Program-made: the position numbers and the translations under genes
Notes under the pieces: generated by a model
What the model saw: only the letters and a program-made list of their open reading frames with translations
Told to the model about the DNA's origin: nothing
Database searches by the model: none
Assembly: GCF_004005485.1 (NCBI RefSeq)
Contig: NZ_RZUL01000003.1
Span: 62,001-126,000 of the forward strand
From: Sphingobium algorifonticola
Lineage (GTDB): Bacteria; Pseudomonadota; Alphaproteobacteria; Sphingomonadales; Sphingomonadaceae
DNA length: 64,000 bases
Reading direction: 5' to 3'
Shown here: positions 35,875-43,804 of the stretch, in pieces
Layout: each line of letters opens with the position of its first letter
Position numbering within the stretch: the stretch's first letter is position 1

Positions 35875-36806
35875 CGCCCCCTGCCCCCCGCGACCCCGTT
35901 CGTGAAACGATCTTGGTGGTGGACGACACACCCGAATCATTGCGCTTTCTGACAGACATGCTCGACAGCGCGGGGATGACCGTGCTGATCGCTACCACGG
36001 GCGAGGCGGCGATCGATCTGCTAGATCATATCATGCCGGACCTCATTTTGATGGACGCGGTCATGCCCGGCATAGGCGGTTTCGAGACGACACGTCGCAT
36101 CAAGCGGCACAGCCACTGGGCGCATATTCCCGTCATCTTCATGACCGGTCTGACCGACAGCGAGCATGTTGTTCATGCGCTGGATGCAGGGGGCGTGGAC
36201 TATGTGCGCAAGCCGATCATTGTGGAAGAATTGCTGGCCCGTGTGCGCGTCCATCTCGCCAATGCGCGAATCACCCAGGGGAGCCAGGCGGCGCTGGATG
36301 CCACCGGGCGACATCTGATGTCGGTCGATGCGGACGGTCGCCTGCTATGGCTTACTCCGCAAGCCGAAAGCCTGCTGCGTACCATGGCACCCGAATGGAC
36401 ACGCGACGCGGACGCATTACCTGTGTTGCTGCATACGCCCGTCCAGAGGCTTCTTGCCGATGGCGACAGGCCCGGTCATGCGGTACGCATCGATATGCCG
36501 CAAACCGGCTCCACGCTCGAACTGGTTGTGGTGACGCGCTATCGTGATGCTGAAACCTTGGTGCGGCTCAACGACATAAACCCCGAAGCCGACGTCGCGC
36601 GCCTCCAGAGCGTTCACGCACTGACCCAGCGGGAGGCGGAAGTTCTGCTGTGGATCAGCTATGGCAAGCCCAATCGCGTCATCAGCGAAATCTTGTCGAT
36701 CAGCCCGCGGACCGTGAACAAGCATTTGGAGCAGATATTCGAGAAGCTTGGCGTCGAAACGCGTTCGGCCGCAGCAGCCTTTGCCGTGCGGACGATATCC
36801 CAATAA
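35871..36806 (+). CDS. Response regulator, receiver plus LuxR-type HTH
   Basis: A 311-residue response regulator. The N-terminal receiver domain has phosphoacceptor D62 in LILMDAVMPG, the acidic pair in LVVDDTPE and the Lys in VDYVRKPI. A middle region of about 110 residues may be a PAS-like or linker domain. The C-terminal LuxR/FixJ-type HTH spans residues 245-300 (LTQREAEVLLWISYGKPNRV, then SPRTVNKHLEQIFEKLG). It is the last gene of the urease operon and is coupled to the kinase gene. It is the natural candidate for binding the 18-bp motif shared by the urea-related promoters. Confidence 0.92.
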   Translation: MTPPAPRDPVRETILVVDDTPESLRFLTDMLDSAGMTVLIATTGEAAIDLLDHIMPDLILMDAVMPGIGGFETTRRIKRHSHWAHIPVIFMTGLTDSEHVVHALDAGGVDYVRKPIIVEELLARVRVHLANARITQGSQAALDATGRHLMSVDADGRLLWLTPQAESLLRTMAPEWTRDADALPVLLHTPVQRLLADGDRPGHAVRIDMPQTGSTLELVVVTRYRDAETLVRLNDINPEADVARLQSVHALTQREAEVLLWISYGKPNRVISEILSISPRTVNKHLEQIFEKLGVETRSAAAAFAVRTISQ

Positions 36807-36817
36807 CGATGTTGTGA

Positions 36818-36893
36818 TGGTGGAGCCTAGCGGGATCGAACCGCTGACCTCCTGCATGCCATGCAGGCGCTCTCCCAGCTGAGCTAAGGCCCC
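36818..36893 (-). tRNA. tRNA-Ala (anticodon GGC)
   Basis: A 76-nt tRNA on the minus strand with an encoded CCA tail (36818-36820). The acceptor GGGGCCT pairs with AGGCTCC including one G-T pair, with discriminator A. The anticodon arm CCTGC-ATGGCAT-GCAGG carries GGC. The T arm holds GGTTCGATCCC. It sits 11 bp past the response-regulator stop, convergent with it. Confidence 0.97.
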
Positions 36894-37012
36894 ATATCAT
36901 CATGCGCCGAGCGGGTTCCGGCGCATTATTTGCGATGTTTAGCGCGGTAAAGAGTACCGCTCGCATCGCGAGGCGCTGCCTTTAGGCGAGCAGCGCCCCT
37001 CTTTGCAAGTGC

Positions 37013-37351
37013 TTAATTGTCGTCCTCGCCATCATCGGTGCCGGCTTCGACGCCCAGATCATCGTCGCCGCCCAGATCGACATCATTGTCGGGCGAATCA
37101 CCGTCTTCGTCGACGTCCAGATCGATGTCGAGATCATCGTCCACCGCTTCGATCGCCCCGTCTGCAGTCTCGACCACCTTCTTGGGCACCACTTCCTCAT
37201 AAGGCAGCGGCTGCTTGGATTTCAGCACCGGCTCGGGATCCCATTGATTGCCGCAATTGATGCAGACAACCGGGTTTTCCTTGCCCAGATCATAGAAGCG
37301 CGTCGCGCATTTCGGGCAGGTCCGTTTCGTGCCCCATTCAGGCTTCACCAT
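37013..37351 (-). CDS. FYDLN-type zinc-ribbon protein (TIGR02300 family)
   Basis: A 112-residue protein from ATG 37351 (MVKPEWGTKRTCPKCATRFY); a frame to 37372 adds seven residues. The N-terminal CPKCATRFYDLG and VCINCGNQW form a four-Cys zinc ribbon. The C-terminal half is strongly acidic (runs of Asp such as AVDDDLDIDLDVDEDGD). The family is confined largely to Alphaproteobacteria and its function is unknown. It is divergent from aroA, with 154 bp between starts. Confidence 0.9.
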   Translation of the reverse strand: MVKPEWGTKRTCPKCATRFYDLGKENPVVCINCGNQWDPEPVLKSKQPLPYEEVVPKKVVETADGAIEAVDDDLDIDLDVDEDGDSPDNDVDLGGDDDLGVEAGTDDGEDDN

Positions 37352-37505
37352 GTGCCGCCGTCCATCCTTCAATATGAATCACAGAAATAACAAGAGCGCG
37401 CGACAGCGGGGCTGCGCGCGAAGCGACGGGGCATTGCCATAGCATTGTCGCGCTGTCAAAAGCCGGGGCGCATTTTTTGGTCCTTTTTGTCACGTTCGGA
37501 TTGCC

Positions 37506-38846
37506 ATGCCTGCCCACAACGACGCGCCTACGCCTGCAACATTCACCGCCGCCCCTGCGCTTTCGGGCACGATCACGGTGCCGGGCGACAAGAGCATTTC
37601 GCATCGGTCGCTGATGCTTTCCGCCCTCGCCATCGGGGAAAGCCGGGTCGAAGGATTGCTGGAAGGCGAGGATGTGCTGGCGACCGCTGACGCCATGCGC
37701 GCCATGGGGGCGGACATCGTGCGCGATGCCGATGGCACTTGGCATGTTCACGGCGTTGGTGTGGGATGCCTGCTCCAGCCGCAAGTCGCGCTGGACATGG
37801 GCAACAGCGGCACGTCCACCCGCCTCCTGATGGGCCTCATTGCCAGCCATGCGCTGACTGCCACCTTCGTCGGCGATGCGTCGCTCAGCCGGCGACCCAT
37901 GGGCCGTGTGATCGATCCGCTATCGAATATGGGTGCCGCGTTCACCGCGTCACCGGGCGGACGATTGCCGCTCACCTTGCGCGGGATCTGCCCGGCCGTG
38001 CCTATCGAATATCGCCTGCCCGTCGCCTCGGCTCAGGTGAAGTCCGCACTATTGCTTGCCGGTCTCAACACGCCCGGCATCACCCGCGTGATCGAGCCGG
38101 TCGCCACCCGCGATCATAGCGAGCGCATGTTGCGGGGTTTCGGCGCCGATCTGACGGTCGACATCGACAATGACGGGGCACGCGTCATTTCCATCCGTGG
38201 CGAAGCCATGCTGCAACCGCAAAATATCGTCGTGCCTGGCGATCCGTCGTCGGCTGCCTTCCCCATGGTCGCCGCGCTGTTGGTGCCGGGATCGCAGGTG
38301 ACGATCCGCAACGTCGGTCTTAACCCCACACGTGCGGGTCTGGTCGATTTGCTGCGTGAAATGGGCGGCGACATCGCAATTATTCGCCCGCGCGATGTCG
38401 GAGGCGAACCGGTCGGCGATCTGGTCGTAACGGCCTCGCGGCTGAGCGGCATCGACCCGGACCCGGCGCGTGCGCCGAGCATGATCGACGAGTATCCCAT
38501 AGCCTTCGTTGCCGCTGCCCTTGCGCACGGACGCAGCGTGTTTCGCGGACTGGAGGAACTGCGCGTCAAGGAATCGGATCGCCTGACGACGATGGCCATC
38601 GGGCTGCGCGCGATCGGCGCACAAGTGGAGGAGACCGAGGATGGTCTCATCATCGAAGGCACCGGCGGTGAACCGCTCAGCGGCGGCGGGCCGGTCGCAA
38701 CCCTGCTCGACCATCGCATCGCGATGAGCTTCGCCATAGCAGGCCTCGTTTCGCGGGGCGGCGTGACCGTAGACGACATGCGCCCGGTGGCGACGAGCTT
38801 TCCCGGCTTCGTCGATCTGCTGAAGGCGATGGGTGCCATGGAATGA
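37506..38846 (+). CDS. aroA: 3-phosphoshikimate 1-carboxyvinyltransferase (EPSP synthase)
   Basis: A 446-residue shikimate-pathway enzyme that joins PEP and shikimate-3-phosphate. Segments are PGDKSISHRSLMLSALA (substrate site), DMGNSGTSTRLLMGL (the PEP-binding loop with the GTS-type Gly/Thr), LPVASAQVKSALLLAGL, and EELRVKESDRLTTM near the C terminus. The ALGEN region has the form VEETEDGL. It is cytoplasmic. It overlaps the small membrane gene by 4 bp and leads an aroA-cmk-rpsA block, an order common in Alphaproteobacteria. Confidence 0.97.
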   Translation: MPAHNDAPTPATFTAAPALSGTITVPGDKSISHRSLMLSALAIGESRVEGLLEGEDVLATADAMRAMGADIVRDADGTWHVHGVGVGCLLQPQVALDMGNSGTSTRLLMGLIASHALTATFVGDASLSRRPMGRVIDPLSNMGAAFTASPGGRLPLTLRGICPAVPIEYRLPVASAQVKSALLLAGLNTPGITRVIEPVATRDHSERMLRGFGADLTVDIDNDGARVISIRGEAMLQPQNIVVPGDPSSAAFPMVAALLVPGSQVTIRNVGLNPTRAGLVDLLREMGGDIAIIRPRDVGGEPVGDLVVTASRLSGIDPDPARAPSMIDEYPIAFVAAALAHGRSVFRGLEELRVKESDRLTTMAIGLRAIGAQVEETEDGLIIEGTGGEPLSGGGPVATLLDHRIAMSFAIAGLVSRGGVTVDDMRPVATSFPGFVDLLKAMGAME

Positions 38847-39103
38847 CCCCCCTGCTCTCCCCCGTCGCTGCCGATATCGTCGGCCTGATCGGCAGCGGCC
38901 TGATGGTCATCGCTTATGCCTATTCCAATATGGTCGCGAAGATGAACTTCCTTATATTCAATCTGCTCAACCTGATCGGATCGCTCCTTTTGATCATGTC
39001 GCTTACCGTCCATTTCAACATGGCGTCGATGGCGCTGGAAATCGTGTGGGCGGCAATTGCCTTGCTCGGGCTGGTGAAAGTCATGCGCGGGGCAAAGGCA
39101 TGA
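38843..39103 (+). CDS. CBU_0592-type small membrane protein
   Basis: An 86-residue hydrophobic protein with three membrane helices (VGLIGSGLMVIAYAYSN; FNLLNLIGSLLLIMSL; MALEIVWAAIALLGLVKVM). It resembles the conserved CBU_0592 family, whose function is unknown. It overlaps aroA and cmk by 4 bp each, so its expression is tied to theirs. Confidence 0.82.
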   Translation: MTPLLSPVAADIVGLIGSGLMVIAYAYSNMVAKMNFLIFNLLNLIGSLLLIMSLTVHFNMASMALEIVWAAIALLGLVKVMRGAKA

Positions 39104-39735
39104 TCATAGCCGTCGATGGACCCGCCGCATCGGGCAAGGGTACTATCGCCAAGGCGCTGGCGGCGCATTACGGCTTGCCATGCCTTGATACCGGCCTGCT
39201 CTACCGGGCTGTCGGGCTGGCTGTCCTCAAGCGCGGCGGCGATCCCGATCGCGAAGCCGACGCCCTGGCGGCCTGTGATTTCGACGATGCGATCCTTGCC
39301 GAACCGGCGCTGCGCAGCGAAGCGGTCGGATCGCTTGCTTCCCGCGTTTCGGTGCATCCGAGCGTCCGGGCCGCGCTGGTTTCGCGCCAGCGGGATTTCG
39401 CGACGCAGCCTGGGGGCGCCATACTGGATGGGCGGGACATCGCCACCGTGATTGCACCCGATGCGGATGCCAAGCTGTTCGTGACCGCCAGCGTCGCCGT
39501 GCGGGCGCAGCGGCGCTATTCGGACGCGCAGGCACAGGGGGCACGTCCCGATATGGACAGCCTGATCGCCGATATACAAGCCCGCGATACGCGGGATATG
39601 AGCCGCGATCATGCCCCGCTTCGCGTCGCGGAAGGCGCGGACTTGCTAGATACCAGCGATTTGACTATAGACGCGGCCGTCCGACAGGCGATTGCGCTGG
39701 TGGACGCTCAACTGGACCGTCACCGTAAAGGCTGA
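39100..39735 (+). CDS. cmk: Cytidylate kinase
   Basis: A 211-residue CMP/dCMP kinase. ATG 39100 gives MIIAVDGPAASGKGTIAKAL with the P-loop; an open frame to 38833 is a shadow of the preceding gene. YGLPCLDTGLLYRAVGL, GGAILDGRDIATVIAPDA and RRYSDAQAQGARPD fit the family. It keeps the CDP pool and is usually followed, as here, by rpsA. The ATGA overlap with the membrane gene marks the start. Confidence 0.96.
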   Translation: MIIAVDGPAASGKGTIAKALAAHYGLPCLDTGLLYRAVGLAVLKRGGDPDREADALAACDFDDAILAEPALRSEAVGSLASRVSVHPSVRAALVSRQRDFATQPGGAILDGRDIATVIAPDADAKLFVTASVAVRAQRRYSDAQAQGARPDMDSLIADIQARDTRDMSRDHAPLRVAEGADLLDTSDLTIDAAVRQAIALVDAQLDRHRKG

Positions 39736-39742
39736 CGCGCGC

Positions 39743-39772
39743 GGCGCCCGGCAACAGCCCGGTGCCCTTTTC
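39743..39772 (+). terminator. Possible terminator between cmk and rpsA
   Basis: GGCGCC (39743-39748) pairs with GGTGCC (39761-39766) through one G-T pair, extended inward after a mismatch, and is followed by CTTTTCG. It lies 8 bp after the cmk stop. The short T-run makes full termination uncertain; it may lower read-through into rpsA. Confidence 0.4.
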
Positions 39773-39820
39773 GCTTGTCTCGGCTGTGCGTTTCCTTCGT
39801 TTTTGCAGGAAGGATGCCTT

Positions 39821-39874
39821 TGAAACATGGGGTTTCAGGGGCAGTTTGGCCAAAGACCACCGGAGACAACCGGT
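39821..39874 (+). promoter_or_regulatory. rpsA 5' leader with two small hairpins
   Basis: In the 171-nt gap before rpsA, TGAAAC/GTTTCA (39821-39826 with 39832-39837) and ACCGG/CCGGT (39859-39863 with 39870-39874) form two short hairpins. S1 represses its own translation in Escherichia coli through leader structure; a similar role here is only an inference. Confidence 0.3.
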
Positions 39875-39906
39875 TGGCCAGCAACGACAAACGAAGGACT
39901 ATTCAT

Positions 39907-41625
39907 ATGGCCTCTACGGCATTTCCGTCGCGCGATGATTTCGCTGCGATGCTCAACGATTCCCTGGGTGGCGAAGACGGCGGCTTTGAAGGCCGCGTCG
40001 TAAAGGGCACCGTCACCGCCATCGAAAACGACCTCGCCGTCGTTGACGTCGGCCTCAAGAGCGAAGGCCGTGTCCCGCTGCGCGAGTTTGCGATGCCGGG
40101 CCAGAAGGCCGACATCAAGGTTGGCGATGAAGTCGAAGTCTATGTCGATCGCGTCGAAAACGCGCATGGCGACGCCATGCTCAGCCGCGACCGCGCGCGT
40201 CGCGAAGCGGCATGGGACAAGCTGGAAAGCGAGTTTTCCGAAAATGCCCGTGTCGAAGGCGTTATCTTCGGCCGCGTCAAGGGTGGCTTCACGGTCGATC
40301 TCGACGGTGCCGTAGCCTTCCTGCCGGGCAGCCAGGTCGATATCCGTCCCGTGCGCGACGTTACCCCGCTGATGGACATTCCGCAGCCTTTCCAGATCCT
40401 GAAGATGGATCGCCGCCGCGGCAACATCGTCGTGTCGCGTCGCGCCATATTGGAAGAAACCCGCGCCGAACAGCGCACCGGCCTCATCCAGACGCTGACC
40501 GAAGGCCAGATCATCGAAGGCGTGGTGAAGAACATCACCGATTACGGCGCGTTCGTCGATCTGGGCGGCATCGATGGTCTGCTGCACGTCACCGACCTCA
40601 GCTACAAGCGCATCAACCACCCCAACGAAATGATCAACATCGGCGATACCGTCCGCGTGCAGATCATCCGCATCAACCGCGACACGCAGCGCATTTCGCT
40701 TGGCATGAAGCAGCTTGAAAGCGATCCGTGGGAAGGTGCGATGGCGAAATATCCGGTCGGCGCAAAGCTCTCCGGTCGTGTCACCAACATCACCGAATAT
40801 GGTGCGTTCGTGGAACTGGAAGCAGGCATCGAAGGCCTCGTCCACGTCTCCGAAATGTCGTGGACCAAGAAGAACGTGCATCCCGGCAAGATCGTTTCGA
40901 CCAGCCAGGAAGTCGAAGTTCTGGTTCTCGAAGTTGACAGCGAAAAGCGCCGCATCAGCCTGGGCCTCAAGCAGGCGCAGTCGAACCCCTGGGAAGCCTT
41001 TGCGGACAAGCATCCGGTTGGTTCCGTGGTTGAGGGCGAAGTCAAGAACGCGACCGAGTTCGGTCTGTTCATTGGCCTCGACGGGGACGTCGACGGCATG
41101 GTCCACATGTCCGACATCGCCTGGGGCATATCCGGCGAGGACGCGCTGGCGCTGCATCGCAAGGGCGAGGCCGTGCAGGCGATCGTTCTCGACATCGACG
41201 TCGAAAAGGAACGTATCAGCCTTGGCATGAAGCAGCTTGAAAAGGGCGCCCCTGCCGTCGGCAGCAGCGGTACGGCTTCCGCCGCGTCGGGCCTGAACAA
41301 GAATGCGATCGTGACGGTCACGGTTCTCGAAGTGCGTGACGGCGGCCTCGAAGTGCAGGCTGGCGAAGATGGTGCAACCGGCTTCATCAAGCGCAGCGAC
41401 CTTGGCCGCGACCGCGATGAGCAGCGCCCCGAACGCTTCCAGCCGGGTCAGAAGTTCGATGCGATGGTCATCGGCTTCGACCGCGCGAAGAAGCCCAACT
41501 TCTCCGTCAAGGCGATGCAGATCGCCGAAGAGAAGCAGGCGGTCGCGCAATATGGTTCGTCGGACAGCGGCGCATCGCTGGGCGACATCCTGGGCGAGGC
41601 GCTCAAGGCGAAGAACGAAGGCTGA
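39907..41625 (+). CDS. rpsA: 30S ribosomal protein S1
   Basis: A 572-residue protein with six S1/OB-fold repeats. The start at ATG 39907 gives MASTAFPSRDDFAAMLNDSL, the alphaproteobacterial form; a longer frame from 39775 is not needed. Repeats are seen at GRVVKGTVTAIENDLAVVDV, ARVEGVIFGRVKGGFTVDLD, GVVKNITDYGAFVDLGG, GRVTNITEYGAFVELEAG and GEVKNATEFGLFIGLDG, plus a weaker sixth. It binds mRNA on the small subunit. Confidence 0.98.
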   Translation: MASTAFPSRDDFAAMLNDSLGGEDGGFEGRVVKGTVTAIENDLAVVDVGLKSEGRVPLREFAMPGQKADIKVGDEVEVYVDRVENAHGDAMLSRDRARREAAWDKLESEFSENARVEGVIFGRVKGGFTVDLDGAVAFLPGSQVDIRPVRDVTPLMDIPQPFQILKMDRRRGNIVVSRRAILEETRAEQRTGLIQTLTEGQIIEGVVKNITDYGAFVDLGGIDGLLHVTDLSYKRINHPNEMINIGDTVRVQIIRINRDTQRISLGMKQLESDPWEGAMAKYPVGAKLSGRVTNITEYGAFVELEAGIEGLVHVSEMSWTKKNVHPGKIVSTSQEVEVLVLEVDSEKRRISLGLKQAQSNPWEAFADKHPVGSVVEGEVKNATEFGLFIGLDGDVDGMVHMSDIAWGISGEDALALHRKGEAVQAIVLDIDVEKERISLGMKQLEKGAPAVGSSGTASAASGLNKNAIVTVTVLEVRDGGLEVQAGEDGATGFIKRSDLGRDRDEQRPERFQPGQKFDAMVIGFDRAKKPNFSVKAMQIAEEKQAVAQYGSSDSGASLGDILGEALKAKNEG

Positions 41626-41682
41626 TTTTTGAGGCCTGCGATCGGCGCGCCTGTAGGGCGCTACGACCGTGAAGCGAAAGGC

Positions 41683-41712
41683 GGCGCGACGGGCAACTGT
41701 CGCGCCGTTTTT
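41683..41712 (+). terminator. Intrinsic terminator after rpsA
   Basis: Perfect 8-bp stem GGCGCGAC (41683-41690) with GTCGCGCC (41699-41706), an 8-nt loop, followed by GTTTTTG. It lies 58 bp past the rpsA stop. Confidence 0.85.
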
Positions 41713-41874
41713 GCGTCTGCGCCATAATGGTGCTTGGCGGCGACTGATCTGTTCTGACACAGGCTTTTGATTTTCCACGAGACTCATGGCTATTACGATG
41801 ATTGTCAGCGCCGCAGCTTTTAGCTAAGGATCAATATGGCTGCATGTGGGGTGCGGCTTATCGGGGGAGGGGCA

Positions 41875-42156
41875 ATGATCCGCTCGGAATTGATTCAGAA
41901 GCTGGCCGACGAAAACCAGGATCTGACGCTCATGGAAATCGAACGGATCGTTGATCTGTTCTTCAAGGAAATCATCGACAGGCTGGCGTCCGGCGGGCGT
42001 GTCGAATTGCGTGGGTTCGGTGCATTTACGACACGCGCGCGGGAGGCACGGACGGGCCGCAACCCCCGCACCGGCGAAACGGTGCCGGTTACGGCAAAGC
42101 GCGTACCCTATTTCAAACCCGGCAAGGAAATGCGCGAGCGGCTCAACGCCAAATAG
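41875..42156 (+). CDS. ihfB: Integration host factor subunit beta
   Basis: A 93-residue HU/IHF-family DNA-bending protein. ATG 41875 has GGGGGAGGGG just upstream and gives [20 protein letters not shown]; a frame from 41836 is less likely. The DNA-binding arm is [20 protein letters not shown], ending [20 protein letters not shown]. With IhfA it bends DNA at promoters, origins and att sites. The rpsA-ihfB order is conserved across Proteobacteria. Confidence 0.97.
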   Translation: MIRSELIQKLADENQDLTLMEIERIVDLFFKEIIDRLASGGRVELRGFGAFTTRAREARTGRNPRTGETVPVTAKRVPYFKPGKEMRERLNAK

Positions 42157-42178
42157 CGCGCGCATCCGCGTCACGGGC

Positions 42179-42213
42179 GGCGGCATGACGGTCGGGGGGC
42201 CGCTCATGCCGCC
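42179..42213 (+). terminator. Hairpin after ihfB
   Basis: A perfect 10-bp stem, GGCGGCATGA (42179-42188) with TCATGCCGCC (42204-42213), with a 15-nt G-rich loop. It starts 22 bp past the stop. Only a distant TCTTT follows, so it may act with Rho or as an mRNA end protector. Confidence 0.55.
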
Positions 42214-42298
42214 ACTTCCGGTCAATCTTTGGGCGGATTGCGGCAGGTGACTTGGCCGCAACCGATTTCCATTCGCAAGAAATGCCGTTAAGGCACCA

Positions 42299-42323
42299 GC
42301 GGGCCGCTCATGTGGCGGCCCGC
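42299..42323 (+). other. Hairpin immediately upstream of tRNA-Leu
   Basis: GCGGGCCGC (42299-42307) pairs perfectly with GCGGCCCGC (42315-42323) around a 7-nt loop. It ends 8 bp before the tRNA. The loop sequence TCATG and the left arm echo the ihfB hairpin (GGGCCGCTCATG). It could be a processing signal or an upstream terminator. Confidence 0.5.
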
Positions 42324-42331
42324 CGGAAAGT

Positions 42332-42415
42332 GCGGACGTGGCGAAATCGGTAGACGCGACAGACTTAAAATCTGTTTCCCATGGAGTGCGGGTTCAAGTC
42401 CCGCCGTCCGCACCA
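42332..42415 (+). tRNA. tRNA-Leu (anticodon TAA)
   Basis: An 84-nt class II tRNA with encoded CCA. The acceptor GCGGACG pairs with CGTCCGC, with discriminator A at 42412. The anticodon arm ACAGA-CTTAAAA-TCTGT carries TAA, and a short variable arm follows. The T arm is GGTTCAAGTCC. A pocket of unusual composition begins just after it. Confidence 0.97.
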
Positions 42416-42530
42416 AGGGGGTGGGATTTCGGGGATATATGGGGTTGTCGGTTGCGACCAGAAGTTGCAATGATGAGGCTCGTAAAATGGTCCTACGAGC
42501 GGACATCGATCTGTTTACTATTATCCCTTC

Positions 42531-42830
42531 ATGGACGACGTAACGCGACACGCTGCGCGCCTGCGAATGGTGGAAATTGTCCTTCATTGGGCATGGGACC
42601 CAATCGGGATAAGAGGCATTGAAGAAGCCATTGATGAGTATGATCTCTACGCTGGTACAGTCCTCGATATGTTAGAACGCAAAGCAGCCGATCAGGAGGT
42701 CGCTGACTATCTGACGTCGATTGAGCGTGACCGGATGGGGCTTCAACCGAGGCCGGAAAAAAATGCCGACGTGGCAGAGATGCTCGGCCATCCCAGCATT
42801 CTGAGATTCAGCAGCGAAAGCAACTGCTAA
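42531..42830 (+). CDS. Small protein of unknown function with a DPIGI...DEYD pattern
   Basis: A 99-residue protein, MDDVTRHAARLRMVEIVLHW and on. The W-D-P-I-G-I and I-D-E-Y-D-L-Y segments, then a helix and IERDRMGL, match a pattern seen in many small hypothetical proteins, some found in toxin-immunity or contact-dependent loci. I cannot name the family with certainty. Codon use and base composition are more AT-rich than the neighbours. It is alone on its strand, just after tRNA-Leu, with no clear ribosome site. Confidence 0.65.
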   Translation: MDDVTRHAARLRMVEIVLHWAWDPIGIRGIEEAIDEYDLYAGTVLDMLERKAADQEVADYLTSIERDRMGLQPRPEKNADVAEMLGHPSILRFSSESNC

Positions 42831-42847
42831 CGACCATTTCTAGACGT

Positions 42848-43237
42848 TTATGTTTTGCAAGTGGTGCTTGGATAGCGAACATAGTCAACAAGGTAACCTT
42901 TCTTGCCAAAGGCGACCTGTATGATTGGTTGCCCTGAAGAAAATATAACTCTGTAGAAGCGATCGTCTGATTTTCGGAAAACATAGCGACCGCCCTCTAC
43001 GTTTGCCGAGATTGGCGCACGCACGATCATTCCCACCTTTCCAAGTTCATATCGAAAAGGAACGGACTCTTCAGTCGCATTTAACCGTAAGCCTCGTGGA
43101 CCAAGCACAAAAGCAGGCGCAGACGGTGACATGTAGCGCCCGAATACCGGTGATGGGTCTTGTGCTTCCGGCTCGCGAAATTCTGAGCAGCCAAGAAGCA
43201 GCAATAATAACAGTGTCGGATGGCTACTTTTCACCAT
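42848..43237 (-). CDS. Putative lipoprotein of unknown function
   Basis: About 129 residues from ATG 43237 (MVKSSHPTLLLLLLLGC); a GTG at 43252 would add five. The run of leucines ending in LLLGC is a lipobox, so the mature protein starts at that Cys. The remainder is beta-rich (FVLGPRGLRLNATEESVPFR; YRVIFSSGQPIIQVAFGKKG) with a C-terminal YPSTTCKT. No family is recognised. It converges with the DPIGI gene, in the same AT-rich pocket. Confidence 0.6.
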   Translation of the reverse strand: MVKSSHPTLLLLLLLGCSEFREPEAQDPSPVFGRYMSPSAPAFVLGPRGLRLNATEESVPFRYELGKVGMIVRAPISANVEGGRYVFRKSDDRFYRVIFSSGQPIIQVAFGKKGYLVDYVRYPSTTCKT

Positions 43238-43325
43238 GCGAAAGTATCGCACTTATAATGTGCGTCAATGTCCGCTAAATGGGCTATATGGCCTGATAGC
43301 CGCCTGTACGCTACCCAACCTAACC

Positions 43326-43423
43326 CGTCACTCCAGCGAAGGCTGGGGTCTCAGGCGGACGGAGGATGACGTTGGAAACGTTGCGTGCCTCCGCCAAAGA
43401 TGCCAGCCTTCGCTGGCATGACG
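43326..43423. repeat. REP-like palindromic intergenic element
   Basis: The outer arms CGTCACTCCAGCGAAGGCTGG (43326-43346, 21 bp) and its near-complement at 43403-43423 match except for one base. Inside lies a second, imperfect stem (GGCGGA with TCCGCC). The pattern of a GTCA-start and a palindromic AGCGAAGGCT core is typical of repeated extragenic elements in sphingomonads. It separates the AT-rich pocket from the DUF427 gene. Confidence 0.75.
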
Positions 43424-43442
43424 ATAGTGGGCCTAATCCGCC

Positions 43443-43724
43443 TCACCCCACTTCGACACCCTTCCAGAACGCAATCCGGCCACGGATATGCTCAGCCTTC
43501 TCCTTTGGGTCAGGATAGTACCAGGCCGCATCGCGGTTCTCCGCGCCGTCGACATGCAGGCTGTGATACTGGGCGGTGCCTTTCCAAGGGCAGAAGCTGG
43601 TCGTGGCGCTGGGCCGCAGGAATGCGGGGTCGACGGCATCCGCCGGAAAATAATGATTGCCCTCGACGATCACCGTATCGTCGCTGCTGGCGATCACAGC
43701 GCCGTTCCATCTTGCTTCCACCAT
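43443..43724 (-). CDS. DUF427 domain-containing protein
   Basis: A 93-residue beta-tent-fold protein. It begins MVEARWNGAVIASSDDTVIV, with HYFPADAVDPAFL, the conserved CPWKGTAQYHSL and AAWYYPDPKEKAEHI. The Cys-Pro-Trp-Lys-Gly box is the family hallmark. The biochemical role is unknown. It is complete and stands 80 bp downstream of wecB on the same strand. Confidence 0.93.
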   Translation of the reverse strand: MVEARWNGAVIASSDDTVIVEGNHYFPADAVDPAFLRPSATTSFCPWKGTAQYHSLHVDGAENRDAAWYYPDPKEKAEHIRGRIAFWKGVEVG

Positions 43725-43804
43725 GATGCTCTCCTTCAGTGGCGCAAGTCGGGGGCGCCGGCGGATGTTTCAAGCCTGAATCCGCAATCCCCCTGCCCGC
43801 TTGT

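Noticed and set aside
39835..41787. A 650-codon open frame antisense to rpsA
   Set aside because: A by-product of the repeated S1 codons on the other strand; no promoter or ribosome site.
43326..43423. Possible CRISPR or IS end
   Set aside because: Only one inverted pair is present, with no spacers, transposase or target duplication; a REP-like element fits better.
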